NCBI RefSeq assembly: GCF_006438875.1
Contig: NZ_RCZH01000006.1
Span: 59,032 to 123,031, forward strand
Direction: 5' to 3'
DNA length: 64,000 bases
From: Flavobacterium pectinovorum
GTDB lineage: Bacteria > Bacteroidota > Bacteroidia > Flavobacteriales > Flavobacteriaceae
Within the stretch, counting starts at the first letter, position 1; each line of letters begins with the position of its first letter. Positions 31,601 to 40,390 of the stretch are shown here, piece by piece. A model generated the notes under the pieces. The model did no database searches. It was given only the letters and a program-made list of their open reading frames with translations, and was not told where the DNA came from. A program made the translations under genes and the position numbers.

Positions 31601-33956
31601 TTCGAGTTTATTAATGGGAAGTGGTTATGGTGGATTATCGATTCAAAACTCAGCAGTAGCAATTGTAGAAGGTATTACAAAGGCAAATCAAAATATAGCT
31701 TCTTTAACAGGTATTCATCAATGCAGGATTTCAAACCTTGAATTTATTGAGCAGGATGAATCTATTGCTGTCAATTGTCTTTTTGCTGCCAAGAAAATGG
31801 AAAATGACAAAGATGAAAGCCACAATATTGTTTTACAAAGAAGCACTGTAAAAAAACTATTCGGATCAAGAAAAAGATTTAATGTAGAGAGTGAAATTGA
31901 CTGGTGGAACAGAATTACAATTAAAACTGTGGAAACCATCATAAATGAAAGAACTTTAAAACGATTAAATTTTAACGCCACCACATCGGATGCTCGCGAG
32001 GAAGAAAACGAATTATTTTCAAGCACATCATTAATAGATGCTTTTATAAATGAAATTTCAGTTGAAAATAGTTGGTCAAAACAACGTGCTCAAACACTTT
32101 TTGAATTACTGATTCCAAATAATTTTAAAGATCAATTAAAACGAAAAGGATCTATTTCCTGGGTTTTAGACAAAGAAAGTGCCGCATATCCATGGGAATT
32201 ATTACAGGATAATTCAGCAAATGCAAAACCACTTTGTATCGATGCCGGAATGATTCGACAACTTATAACAAAAAATTACAGACTTCAAATTAACAGGGTT
32301 ACTGTTGAAAAAGCCTTGATTGTAGCCGATCCGCTCTTGAACTCAAAAACACTGAACCAATTGGCAGGAGCAGTAAGAGAAGGAAATGCGGTCGAAAACC
32401 GAATGAATATTAAAAATTACGACTACAAATCCTTAATCAACCAAAGTGCAGCTGAAATCACTACTGCCCTATTTGCGGAATCTTATAAAATAATTCATTT
32501 AGCGGGTCACGGAATTTATGATCCGGACAATCCCGAAAGAACAGGAATGGTTATCGGAGACGAAAAATTTCTGACACCTTCGCAAATTAACCAAATGTCA
32601 AATGTTCCGGAATTCGTTTTTGTAAACTGTTGTCATTTAGGAAAAATAGTGGGTGTTGACGATGAACTATACCATCAACGCTATCGACTGGCTGCCAACA
32701 TTGGAACACAATTGATAGAAATTGGAGTAAAAGCTGTTATTGTCGCAGGTTGGCAAGTAGAGGATAATGCTGCTGAAAAATTTGCTGACCAATTTTACAA
32801 AGAATTATTTGATGGAGCGTCTTTTGGAAATGCTGTTAAAAGAGCTCGTACATCAATTTATAACGAAGCTGATCCTCAAAATAATACTTGGGGAGCTTAT
32901 CAATGTTATGGCGATCCTTATTACAGACTTTATCAACGTCGATCAAAAGCTGCTGCAGAAGTGAAAAATTATACGATTGAAGAAGAAGCAATCATTGACT
33001 TGGAAAATCTTCTCAACAGTCTTGATGTAAGAGGCACAAAATCAAGCGATATACTTGATAGCCTGAAAATTATCTCTAATGGCCGAATCAAAGCTGCTTT
33101 TCCTTCCTGCACGAGAATAACAGAAATTGAAGCCTTGATATACTATGAACTTGGAATGTACGAGCAAGCAGATCTTAAATTTGTAGCTTTAAACACTAAC
33201 GAAGATGCCAAATTTTCAGTAGTTACCCTGGAAAAATACTGCACGAATAAAACGTACTTACATTTTGAAAATTACCTTGAAGAAGAAAAAATTGATAAAG
33301 ACGAAAGTGATAAAAAAGAAAGTGATAAAGCTATAACTGATTTTAATAAAATTGTAAAAAATTACAAATATTTATCTGAAATAAACGACACTTCAGAACG
33401 AAAATGTTTACTGGCAGGAACCTACAAAAGAATAGGATATGTTTCAAAAACCATTTCTGAAAAATTAGAAGCTTATAACAGCGCAATACAGCTTTATAAA
33501 AAAGCTTATGATTCTCATAAACATTCTTATGCCTTAAACAATTACCTGATTTATCAAAGTATTCTTGATATGGACACTCTGAAAACTGGAATTCCCATAT
33601 CTCCTGGCGAAAAAACAGAATATAAAACTTCATTGACCCGAAAAATTCAGGAATTGACTGATTCTGAAATTAATATGGATTATTGGGAAAAAGCGGATTA
33701 TAATTATACCAAACTGGCACTTTTCTTCTTAGATCCTAAAATATCCAAGGAAGACTCTGAATGGGAAAAACTGTATCAGTCATATAAAGAAACACGTGAA
33801 AAATACGGATCTATTGGTAAGAAAAAAGCAGAGATGTCTAATCTCCTTTTGATATTGGGTGCTTTAGATGTTTTGGCTAAAGATGAAAAGGGCTTATTTA
33901 AAAATAAACACGCGCAAATCTTACAAACCAAAATCAACGCATTAAAACTTGAATAG
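28662..33956 (+). CDS. Large multidomain protein: two alpha/beta-hydrolase regions, CHAT protease, helical repeat tail
   Basis: A 1764-residue protein without signal peptide. Region 1 (about 145-460) is lipase-like: LLFIHGTNSD (His162-Gly163) and IISHSRGGLIG with Ser227 in a SxSxG elbow. Region 2 (about 490-820) resembles lecithin:cholesterol acyltransferase: LLPGIMGSNIYTPTNRLW and IIGHSMGGVLVRDF with Ser593. A middle part (about 835-1110, VTVSQGDLSYASFHVMAGHF, GAIIVGIGEPGKL) is unassigned. The CHAT caspase-like protease (about 1140-1450) has IIHLAGHGIYDP (His1283) and FVFVNCCHLGK (Cys1324), the expected His-Cys dyad, plus AVIVAGWQVEDNAAEKFADQ. The tail (about 1455-1764) is helical and TPR-like (ELGMYEQADLKF). 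It is the first gene of a three-gene unit. A signalling or effector protease/lipase is plausible; the target is unknown. Confidence 0.85.
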   Translation: MKIQFPIKEDPIDSLNGAKKTYLIGSDTRGNSNNKEITLTETEYIQFVYDDGTTWFSDSETIHELFPEIKNANRDAATTFQIPIYLDASTENRGLAGRIILKIIRIFAKPVLARKVKDIASDLENRHLNLREGLNRLNSKFELVDFDSNKSPGDRPYLLFIHGTNSDTIGAFSALKTNGAFGKIVTSYGENILAFQHRTLTESPLSNAAALVEKLPDNITLHIISHSRGGLIGDILSKYASNKGFIKEDSDLLKKEDRTDDVIQIEKLNNLFNSKKITVEKFVRVASPSAGTLLASERIDHIINILFNLLGDKLNIIADLTHELISSVLDQKNNVDSLPGLEAMNPGSPFIKVLNYKRTSTAIDGKPLMVISGNGALNLSFHGVLVILGKLLYQQRNDLVVNTDSMYLGAQRNTNIQYFFEEESYVDHVHYFVNPTTQTALLNALKTPVGEIIPGYKSVMQFQVPASDRGIFGLDSGELFPDSKPPSGKKPIVILLPGIMGSNIYTPTNRLWLNYWGIISGDLKNMPLLAASEAKSVIKTSYAKLYRQLSFTYDVVLFPFDWRQPMAVTASLLNDKIIELMALNKPIKIIGHSMGGVLVRDFMVYHSQTWKALNATLGFKLLFLGTPLKGSHRILAVLFGEDKIINKLSSLDITHTKKELISIFSQLPGILALLPLTETVEEDYSKGEIWSKMRIALGDRTWPLPVATAGGVLDGFKDYRTKVNKLVNENGIDYTNIVYIAGQDDKTACGYTIEKNKLFFEYTHEGDHSVTWELGIPKELKEKNQVYYSSITHGDLANAPSLFSGIEEILSKGSTSKLSQVKPSFRDGSATFRVAEHFDFDLSENGLENTILGIGSPQEEKSSETPITVTVSQGDLSYASFHVMAGHFKNDAILYAEKAIDTNLNSILKYKQSIGSYPGDIGTSEIFDNDTPFFKGAIIVGIGEPGKLTSFSLAKTVEIGITDYLLRLCSAKNCPDIIGVSSLLMGSGYGGLSIQNSAVAIVEGITKANQNIASLTGIHQCRISNLEFIEQDESIAVNCLFAAKKMENDKDESHNIVLQRSTVKKLFGSRKRFNVESEIDWWNRITIKTVETIINERTLKRLNFNATTSDAREEENELFSSTSLIDAFINEISVENSWSKQRAQTLFELLIPNNFKDQLKRKGSISWVLDKESAAYPWELLQDNSANAKPLCIDAGMIRQLITKNYRLQINRVTVEKALIVADPLLNSKTLNQLAGAVREGNAVENRMNIKNYDYKSLINQSAAEITTALFAESYKIIHLAGHGIYDPDNPERTGMVIGDEKFLTPSQINQMSNVPEFVFVNCCHLGKIVGVDDELYHQRYRLAANIGTQLIEIGVKAVIVAGWQVEDNAAEKFADQFYKELFDGASFGNAVKRARTSIYNEADPQNNTWGAYQCYGDPYYRLYQRRSKAAAEVKNYTIEEEAIIDLENLLNSLDVRGTKSSDILDSLKIISNGRIKAAFPSCTRITEIEALIYYELGMYEQADLKFVALNTNEDAKFSVVTLEKYCTNKTYLHFENYLEEEKIDKDESDKKESDKAITDFNKIVKNYKYLSEINDTSERKCLLAGTYKRIGYVSKTISEKLEAYNSAIQLYKKAYDSHKHSYALNNYLIYQSILDMDTLKTGIPISPGEKTEYKTSLTRKIQELTDSEINMDYWEKADYNYTKLALFFLDPKISKEDSEWEKLYQSYKETREKYGSIGKKKAEMSNLLLILGALDVLAKDEKGLFKNKHAQILQTKINALKLE

Positions 33957-33996
33957 TTTAGATTTTTAATTATGAATCAAATTTAATTAAACAAAT

Positions 33997-34782
33997 ATGG
34001 CCACAACTGTACCTTTTGACAAAAAGAATAATTATGAAAAATTATTTGCTTCCTGCATTATAAAAGAAGCCAAATATCCTGAAATAGATGCTTTAATAGC
34101 AAAAATGGTTTCGAATAAAGCCAGATATAAATCCGTTGGTGATCCGTTGAATATCCCATGGTACGTAATCGCAATTATTCATTGTATGGAAGCCAGTTTG
34201 AGATTTGACACTCACTTACACAATGGCGATCCACTTACGGCACGCACAGTTCAGGTTCCTGCCGGGCGTCCAAAAACCGGACATCCTCCATTTACATGGG
34301 AAGTAAGTGCTAATGATGCCTTGACTTATGACAAACTAAACTCATGGACCGATTGGAGCATTGCCGGAATCCTCTACAAATTGGAATTATTTAACGGATT
34401 AGGATATTACAAACAAGGTATTAATTCGCCTTATTTATGGAGTTATTCCAACCAATATACCAAAGGCAAATATGTTCAGGACGGACGCTATGATCCCAAC
34501 GCAGTTTCTAAACAATGCGGAGCTGCTGTATTATTACGTCGTTTTAGTGAGCAGCATTTGATATCGTTACCCGATAATCATATACTGGAACAAATACTGA
34601 CTCAAGGCAGTAAAACAAATTATGCTCCTAATACTTTTTCCAACGAAGCCAAAGAATTGCAAACGCTGCTTAACAGTGCCGGAAGTGTACTTAGAGTCGA
34701 TGGTAAAGCCGGCGAAAAAACTTCTACCGCTTATTTTAAATTCAGTAATACTTATTTAAAAGGAGATCCAAGAAGAGTTTAA
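33997..34782 (+). CDS. Lysozyme-like protein with C-terminal peptidoglycan-binding-like motif
   Basis: A 261-residue protein. The central part, IPWYVIAIIHCMEASLRF with Glu65 followed by DTHLHNGDPLTARTVQVPAG, looks like a lysozyme/transglycosylase fold with a candidate catalytic Glu. Further landmarks are SWTDWSIAGILYKLELFNG, YLWSYSNQYTKGKYV and GAAVLLRR. The C-terminal ELQTLLNSAGSVLRVDGKAG repeat resembles the PG_binding_1 fold. I recall similar sequences in cyanobacteria, from memory only. No signal peptide is present, so how it would reach peptidoglycan is unclear; it may act on a different target or after lysis. It lies 40 bp after the CHAT gene and 24 bp before the membrane protein gene. 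Confidence 0.7.
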   Translation: MATTVPFDKKNNYEKLFASCIIKEAKYPEIDALIAKMVSNKARYKSVGDPLNIPWYVIAIIHCMEASLRFDTHLHNGDPLTARTVQVPAGRPKTGHPPFTWEVSANDALTYDKLNSWTDWSIAGILYKLELFNGLGYYKQGINSPYLWSYSNQYTKGKYVQDGRYDPNAVSKQCGAAVLLRRFSEQHLISLPDNHILEQILTQGSKTNYAPNTFSNEAKELQTLLNSAGSVLRVDGKAGEKTSTAYFKFSNTYLKGDPRRV

Positions 34783-34806
34783 TGCTATAACTAATTCTAA
34801 AACAAA

Positions 34807-37800
34807 ATGGAACAGGCTTCTACTACTGAACAATCTCAGGATAATAATAAGGATAAGCCATCAATAGGTGAAAAACATGGTTATTCTATAATAACAGCAA
34901 TAATTATTGCTTTGTTAACGTGTGGATATCTTTTCTATATTCTTCCTAATAATAAAGCGAAAGAGGATAGAAATAACATTGCCGTTTTACAAGGTATCGA
35001 ACAGCAATTGAAATCATATATAGATGATCAGGTAAAATATATTGACGATGATAAAATGAAAAGTCTTGGACTCTTATGCTATAAAGGCTCACTGAGTACA
35101 TATATAGATACCATAATAGTTAAGAAAGAGAAAATTGGAGAGGTAGAAAACGGAACAATCAATCTATCCAGAAAAATTGTATTATCAGGAAGGCCTAAAA
35201 ATTCCAGTAAATATCCTAAAGAAAATTGTGCTAGTCTTGACACAATTGATGATCCTGTTAGTATTGATTTAGCTAAATTTCTGACTAAAGTTAATTCTAC
35301 CACACATTTCACTTCGTTTTTCATCTGTCCAATAGAAAATGGAACCTGTCAAGCTTATAAATCATTTATATCCGAAAATGTAAGCTTGGCTGATCAAGAT
35401 AGTCTGATTGATAATAGTAGAAAAAATGGTCCTTTTGATTTCCAAGGATCTACAAAACATTATTATGCCAATCAAGTAAAAATTCCAAATACCAATTATG
35501 CTATATTCTTAGCTACAGGAATTGATAATACTACTTTTCAAATCAATATCCGGGAAATTGACAACAACTTATTAATTATCAGCTTGCTTTTAGTCATTGT
35601 TTTAGTATTAGGAATAAATTTTATAAAACCAATTGTAAGTAGTTATAAAGAAAGACTTAGTCAAAAAGACTTGATTAGTGTGGCATTCTCCATCGGAATT
35701 TTGATTGCAGTTTTAGTTGTATTTAGTATAATCTCTTACTGGGACAATTCCATAAAAAACAGAACCACAAATGATCTAAAAACGTTAGTGGACAGAATAG
35801 ATACGAATTTTAAAGACCAAATTAAGTCTTACCAAAATTGGCCAACTGATTCAAGATTTAAAGACAAACGTGAAGCTTCAGAAAATAATTTTACCAAAAT
35901 ATATTTAGAAACGGGTTCGAAAATTAGTTCTGTAAATGGAGATTCTCTTACTAAAGATGATATCTCACTTCGTAATGAAGAAAAGTATATCGATATTAAA
36001 AGCTCTACATTACAAAAAGCTACTAAAGATTCAATAAAACTTGCGCATTTAGATAACTATTTCCGCATGAACAATTACGGATTGATCACAACAGATCTAA
36101 GTACTTCAATTCCTAATATACGAAGAAAATATGCTGATCGAATGTATTTTGAAATACTCCAGCGAAAAAATGAGAATAATCAAAACGAAAGAAAAATAAA
36201 TAAATTACTAACTGCAGTTTTCTCAAGAGAAAATAATAGATACCAATGGATATATGCCGAGAGAAATCCAATATCAGAAGAAAAAGGTATTAAAGGAATT
36301 GCTTTCAGAGAATATTTCTCCGAAAAAATAATATTACCGCCAGGAACTGGCTACATGATTATAGACAGAGGTGGCGAAGTATTAATGCAAAACGATCCTG
36401 AAAAAAATCTCTATCAAAATTTGCGTTACGGATCAAAAAGAAATCTTGAACTTATAAGTTTGTTATCCGGTGTAGACCAGAAATCATTTGAGTTAGAATA
36501 TCAAGGTACTTTTTATCAGGTATATGCAAAAAAATTAGATATTAAGATTGACTCTCCTTTATATATTCTCGGTATCCGTAATTTGTCACATCTTGATCGT
36601 TTAGCAATATTTACTTTTAGCAATGGATTCTTAATTTCCCTTTTCTATGGTTTCTTTATATTATTAATCACTTACATTTATTCGGCTCTTTTTTACACTG
36701 GTCGTCTTAGTCTACTATCAAACCAGCATTTTTATCACCTTTTTCCGGATAACAGTCGGACTTATCAATACAAACAATTATTAATTGTCAATTCCATTGC
36801 AATTCTATTTATTGTAATTGTCTCTTTAATATCTTCTCCATCAATAGCACTTACTACTTGTATAATAACTGGTTTCAACTTAGTTCTTACAAACTTAATA
36901 ACCCTAAATATTCGTACTTTAAAACGTGAAAAAGACCTTATTATATTAGTATTAATTTTATTCGTTATTACCATTCTTTTACTCGGGATAATATTCTTTT
37001 TTAACAGTTTTCCAATTGCAATCTTTATTCTTTTTAGTGCACATGCGGTCCTAATCTTTTATTATAGAAACTGGAGAAAAGAAGACACCGAAAATCTTGA
37101 ACAGTTTAAAAAGCAAAATAAAGGAGTTAACAGAAAAGCTTATACGAGATTCATGACAGTCAGGCTAATTTATCACTTTGCTATTTTTCCGTTTGTTTTG
37201 ATCAGTGCATTTTATATTAACGAACTGAATGATTTTGCAAGTTATTATTGTTCTTCGGATCAAATCAAAGAGAAAATCACAGCACAAACCAAAAAACAAA
37301 GCCAAGAACAAAGCCAAGATTATGCTGTAAATGCTTATAGTTGTGATTGTACAGAAACAAAAGAAAAACCGTTAATAGTATCCAATAGTAAAGACTATTT
37401 AATAGAAAAAGCAAATATTGGTTTCTTGGATCGTCCGGCAATGTATGAAATTAAAAATTTCACATTTTATCCTTTTAAAGACCTATATTATCTCAGCTCA
37501 ACTTCCTTTCTAAAAAATGAAAATATACACCAAAGCTTTGTGATCATTCTTACCTTATTTATCGGGCTCTTTTTCCTTATCATTCTAGTCTATCACTTAC
37601 TTAACTACTACAGTAATCATTTCTTTTTTTATGATTTGATGCAGGCGGCTTATGAGAAATATTATCCCTGTACGAAACATGAGTTGGCAAATGACCACAT
37701 TTTTATAGCAATGGTGAATAATGATGATATAAAAAAACTAATTCAGGTTCCACCTGGTCCAATAAAAACAAACGCTGACATATATCAAGATATGACAGGA

Positions 37801-38403
37801 TGTGTCTATCGTGATATAAGTATCGATCAAGTCTTTGATAAAGATAATAGAAGAAATAAGGAGGATATTAAAAAGGATACTAAAGATAAAGAGGATGAAA
37901 AACACAATGGCAACAATGAAATATCTCCTTTTTTAAGAATGAACTTTATACTTAATTACAACCATAATAAGTTTTCTGCCGAATACAATAAAATATGGAA
38001 GTCGTTGCCAAGAGACGGTCAAACCCGAAGTGTTCTTTATGATTTTGCTCAGGATCAATTTGTAAACTACAAAAATAAAGGTATCATAATGGATCTTATG
38101 GAAAAAGGAATAATTGACTGTCATCCGTTAACGGGAAGACTTAAGATGATGAACCTGAGTTTTAGGATATTTATCTTGTCTAAAAGTAAGCAGGATAAGT
38201 TTATCACCAAATTTAAAGATGAAAGCAAGAATGGAACCTATAGCAAATTGAAAATTCCAATTTTTATTGTTGCCATAAGTGCATTGTTACTATTAATGTA
38301 TCTCAATAAAGACAGCTACGACAGAGTTGCAGTAATGGGAGGCAGTATAGTCTCAGTAATTGCTTTACTTAATAAATTCCTTGAAGCCAATAAAAGTCTT
38401 TAA
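34807..38403 (+). CDS. Polytopic membrane protein with two extracytoplasmic sensor-like regions
   Basis: A 1198-residue protein. A single helix (about 26-46) leads to extracytoplasmic region 1 (about 50-250); two helices (253-273, 291-312) precede region 2 (about 313-597), whose RTTNDLKTLVDRIDTNF start and GTGYMIIDRGGEVLMQNDP (about 513-531) resemble dCache sensor domains. Six or more helices follow (about 599-810), another outer loop, a helix near 911-936, a cytosolic part and two last helices (1151-1168, 1176-1196). Near 1060-1104, YNKIWKSLPRDGQTRSVLYD and NYKNKGIIMDLMEKGII suggest a winged-helix-like fold. No kinase, cyclase or ATPase motif was found. Context makes it the likely sensor of the cassette. 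Confidence 0.75.
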   Translation: MEQASTTEQSQDNNKDKPSIGEKHGYSIITAIIIALLTCGYLFYILPNNKAKEDRNNIAVLQGIEQQLKSYIDDQVKYIDDDKMKSLGLLCYKGSLSTYIDTIIVKKEKIGEVENGTINLSRKIVLSGRPKNSSKYPKENCASLDTIDDPVSIDLAKFLTKVNSTTHFTSFFICPIENGTCQAYKSFISENVSLADQDSLIDNSRKNGPFDFQGSTKHYYANQVKIPNTNYAIFLATGIDNTTFQINIREIDNNLLIISLLLVIVLVLGINFIKPIVSSYKERLSQKDLISVAFSIGILIAVLVVFSIISYWDNSIKNRTTNDLKTLVDRIDTNFKDQIKSYQNWPTDSRFKDKREASENNFTKIYLETGSKISSVNGDSLTKDDISLRNEEKYIDIKSSTLQKATKDSIKLAHLDNYFRMNNYGLITTDLSTSIPNIRRKYADRMYFEILQRKNENNQNERKINKLLTAVFSRENNRYQWIYAERNPISEEKGIKGIAFREYFSEKIILPPGTGYMIIDRGGEVLMQNDPEKNLYQNLRYGSKRNLELISLLSGVDQKSFELEYQGTFYQVYAKKLDIKIDSPLYILGIRNLSHLDRLAIFTFSNGFLISLFYGFFILLITYIYSALFYTGRLSLLSNQHFYHLFPDNSRTYQYKQLLIVNSIAILFIVIVSLISSPSIALTTCIITGFNLVLTNLITLNIRTLKREKDLIILVLILFVITILLLGIIFFFNSFPIAIFILFSAHAVLIFYYRNWRKEDTENLEQFKKQNKGVNRKAYTRFMTVRLIYHFAIFPFVLISAFYINELNDFASYYCSSDQIKEKITAQTKKQSQEQSQDYAVNAYSCDCTETKEKPLIVSNSKDYLIEKANIGFLDRPAMYEIKNFTFYPFKDLYYLSSTSFLKNENIHQSFVIILTLFIGLFFLIILVYHLLNYYSNHFFFYDLMQAAYEKYYPCTKHELANDHIFIAMVNNDDIKKLIQVPPGPIKTNADIYQDMTGCVYRDISIDQVFDKDNRRNKEDIKKDTKDKEDEKHNGNNEISPFLRMNFILNYNHNKFSAEYNKIWKSLPRDGQTRSVLYDFAQDQFVNYKNKGIIMDLMEKGIIDCHPLTGRLKMMNLSFRIFILSKSKQDKFITKFKDESKNGTYSKLKIPIFIVAISALLLLMYLNKDSYDRVAVMGGSIVSVIALLNKFLEANKSL

Positions 38404-38460
38404 TTCAATAATAAGAATAAGTAAATAATAAAAACATTTGACTTATAGTATATTGTAATA

Positions 38461-38513
38461 TTCGCCACGAATTCACGAATTTTTTTAAATCTAATTCGTG
38501 AATTCGTGGCGAA
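38461..38513. repeat. Inverted repeat, CCACGAATTC family
   Basis: Two perfectly complementary 21-bp arms beginning TTCGCCACGAATTCACGAA flank an 11-bp loop. It lies downstream of the membrane protein gene and of the convergent phosphatase gene and could terminate both. Related sequence recurs at 50278-50453. Confidence 0.85.
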
Positions 38514-38566
38514 AAAAATTTCTAATCAGTCGAAAAACTTAACAATAAAATTTCGCGAATCGACAA

Positions 38567-40390
38567 TTACTTCCCAAAAAGAACTGCCATAATCTTAGTA
38601 TAAATTTCCGTGTTTTGGTAAACGCCCATAAAATTTTGAGCTCCAGGACCATAAGCAAAGACCGGAACCGGAACCGCTGTATGATCGTTTGTACTAAAAC
38701 TTCCGTGTACAAATCCTTTTTCTATACTTCCGTCGATTAAAGAAAGTCCGCCAGTTTCATGATCTGCTGTGACAATTAAAAGTGTTTCAGGGTTTTTGTC
38801 TACAAATTCCATAGCTTGTCCAACCAATTTGTCAAAATCCAGCATTTCGCGAACTACATATTCTACGTTATTCTGATGTCCGCCGTAATCGATTTGCGCC
38901 CCTTCGGCCATGATGAAAAATGGATTCTTTGTTTTAGCAAAAGTTGAGGTTGCTTTCGCCAAAGATTTAGTCAAAAAATCCCCTCTCCCCGCTTTCATAG
39001 AAACTACCGAAGCATCTTCTAAAACTACAAATTTGCTATTTTTAATCGTATCCAGACTGCTGAATTTATCCGAAAAAGTATATCCTTTTTCAATCAATAT
39101 TTTAGATAAATCTTTACCATCTTTTCTGGAATAAAACTCTTTCTGTCCTCCACCAATTAAAATATCAGATGGATTCGCTAAAAAATCTGCTGCAATAGGT
39201 TCGCTATAACTTCTATCAGACTGATGTGCATAAAAACCAGCCGGAGTAGCATCTGTAATATTTCCTGCTGAAATAATTGCAGTTTTATAATTTTTCTTAA
39301 CCAATTGTTGTGTGATTAATTCCAACGGTTTTCCATTTTCATCAACACTAATAAATCTGTTATTGGTTTTATGTCCCGTTGCCATTGCGGTTGCTCCCGC
39401 AGCCGAATCTGTGATGTAACTATCCGAAGATTTCGTTATAGACAATCCTTGTGTTGGAATATTAAATAAACTCAACTGACCTTTATTTGCCGTATAACCC
39501 GAATAAATTTGCGTCAAACCCATTCCGTCACCAATTAATAAAATTACATTTTTTGATTTCTTTTTAGAAAATGACACGCCATTTTTAGGAACATAAGCTT
39601 GATGAAACTCGGTATTTTGATAAAAAGTCGTTTTGATATTGTTGATGAATTGTGTCAATGTTGGAACATTATCCGTTGCAATATAATCGACTTTTAAATT
39701 CATCAAAGTCATCCACGTATTCACATTATCCTGAGTTCCCCAAAATCTGATTTTTTTATTTTGACCGTGAACTTTTTTAATGATTGCTTGCACTTTCTCA
39801 GAATCGGCTTGTGTCATTACCCCTTTCCCATTCCAGATTGTAATTTCTTTCAAATCTTCACTAATCATTTCAACACGGAGTAATTGTTCCGGAGTATAAT
39901 TCTCATTCAGTCTTCCGTCAAAATAAATAAACTCAGGATAATCCTTCCAGTTTGCAGGCGAAGGTCTGTTTCCGGAAATAACCACTTTCAGATTTTTATT
40001 CGAAATCAAATCCGGATACAACTTAAGCTGCTGTGCGATTAATTTTAAAGTTGGTTCTGCTTCTGTTTTAATGTCGATCATTATAATTAAAGGCTTATTA
40101 CTCGGATATGCTTTTCCGCCTAAAGTCTTTAATTTATTTGATAAAGGATCCAAATACATAATTCTAAGCGTGTTGTACGTTGTAATTTCTTTTGAAGTAT
40201 GAGCAACTGGCAAATCATTATTTACCAGAAAAACATCGGCTTCGATAACACCGGTTTCATTAGAATATGCTTCGTAAAAAGGTAATTTACTCGCATAATC
40301 ATTATGAGAATGAATGTTTGAAGAACTGTATTCCTGCGCTTGCGCAAACAGGAAGAATTGAAGGCAAAAAAGGGTGATTAATTTTTTCAT
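38567..40390 (-). CDS. Fused phosphodiesterase-like (GDPD/PI-PLC type) and alkaline phosphatase
   Basis: A 607-residue exported protein (signal peptide 1-18, ending FLFAQAQ) with two enzyme parts. The N-terminal part (about 22-250) resembles glycerophosphodiester phosphodiesterase/PI-PLC-like folds: NIHSHNDY (His27, His29), VIEADVFLVNNDLPVAHTSK and LIIMIDIKTEAEP. The C-terminal part (about 278-605) is alkaline phosphatase: NVILLIGDGMGLTQ (Asp288), YITDSAAGATAMATGHK with Ser329 as nucleophile, and VTADHETGGLS. The fusion could release a phosphomonoester from a diester and then free phosphate. It follows a sigma/FecR/SusC/SusD unit on the same strand, 468 bp away. Confidence 0.92.
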   Translation of the reverse strand: MKKLITLFCLQFFLFAQAQEYSSSNIHSHNDYASKLPFYEAYSNETGVIEADVFLVNNDLPVAHTSKEITTYNTLRIMYLDPLSNKLKTLGGKAYPSNKPLIIMIDIKTEAEPTLKLIAQQLKLYPDLISNKNLKVVISGNRPSPANWKDYPEFIYFDGRLNENYTPEQLLRVEMISEDLKEITIWNGKGVMTQADSEKVQAIIKKVHGQNKKIRFWGTQDNVNTWMTLMNLKVDYIATDNVPTLTQFINNIKTTFYQNTEFHQAYVPKNGVSFSKKKSKNVILLIGDGMGLTQIYSGYTANKGQLSLFNIPTQGLSITKSSDSYITDSAAGATAMATGHKTNNRFISVDENGKPLELITQQLVKKNYKTAIISAGNITDATPAGFYAHQSDRSYSEPIAADFLANPSDILIGGGQKEFYSRKDGKDLSKILIEKGYTFSDKFSSLDTIKNSKFVVLEDASVVSMKAGRGDFLTKSLAKATSTFAKTKNPFFIMAEGAQIDYGGHQNNVEYVVREMLDFDKLVGQAMEFVDKNPETLLIVTADHETGGLSLIDGSIEKGFVHGSFSTNDHTAVPVPVFAYGPGAQNFMGVYQNTEIYTKIMAVLFGK

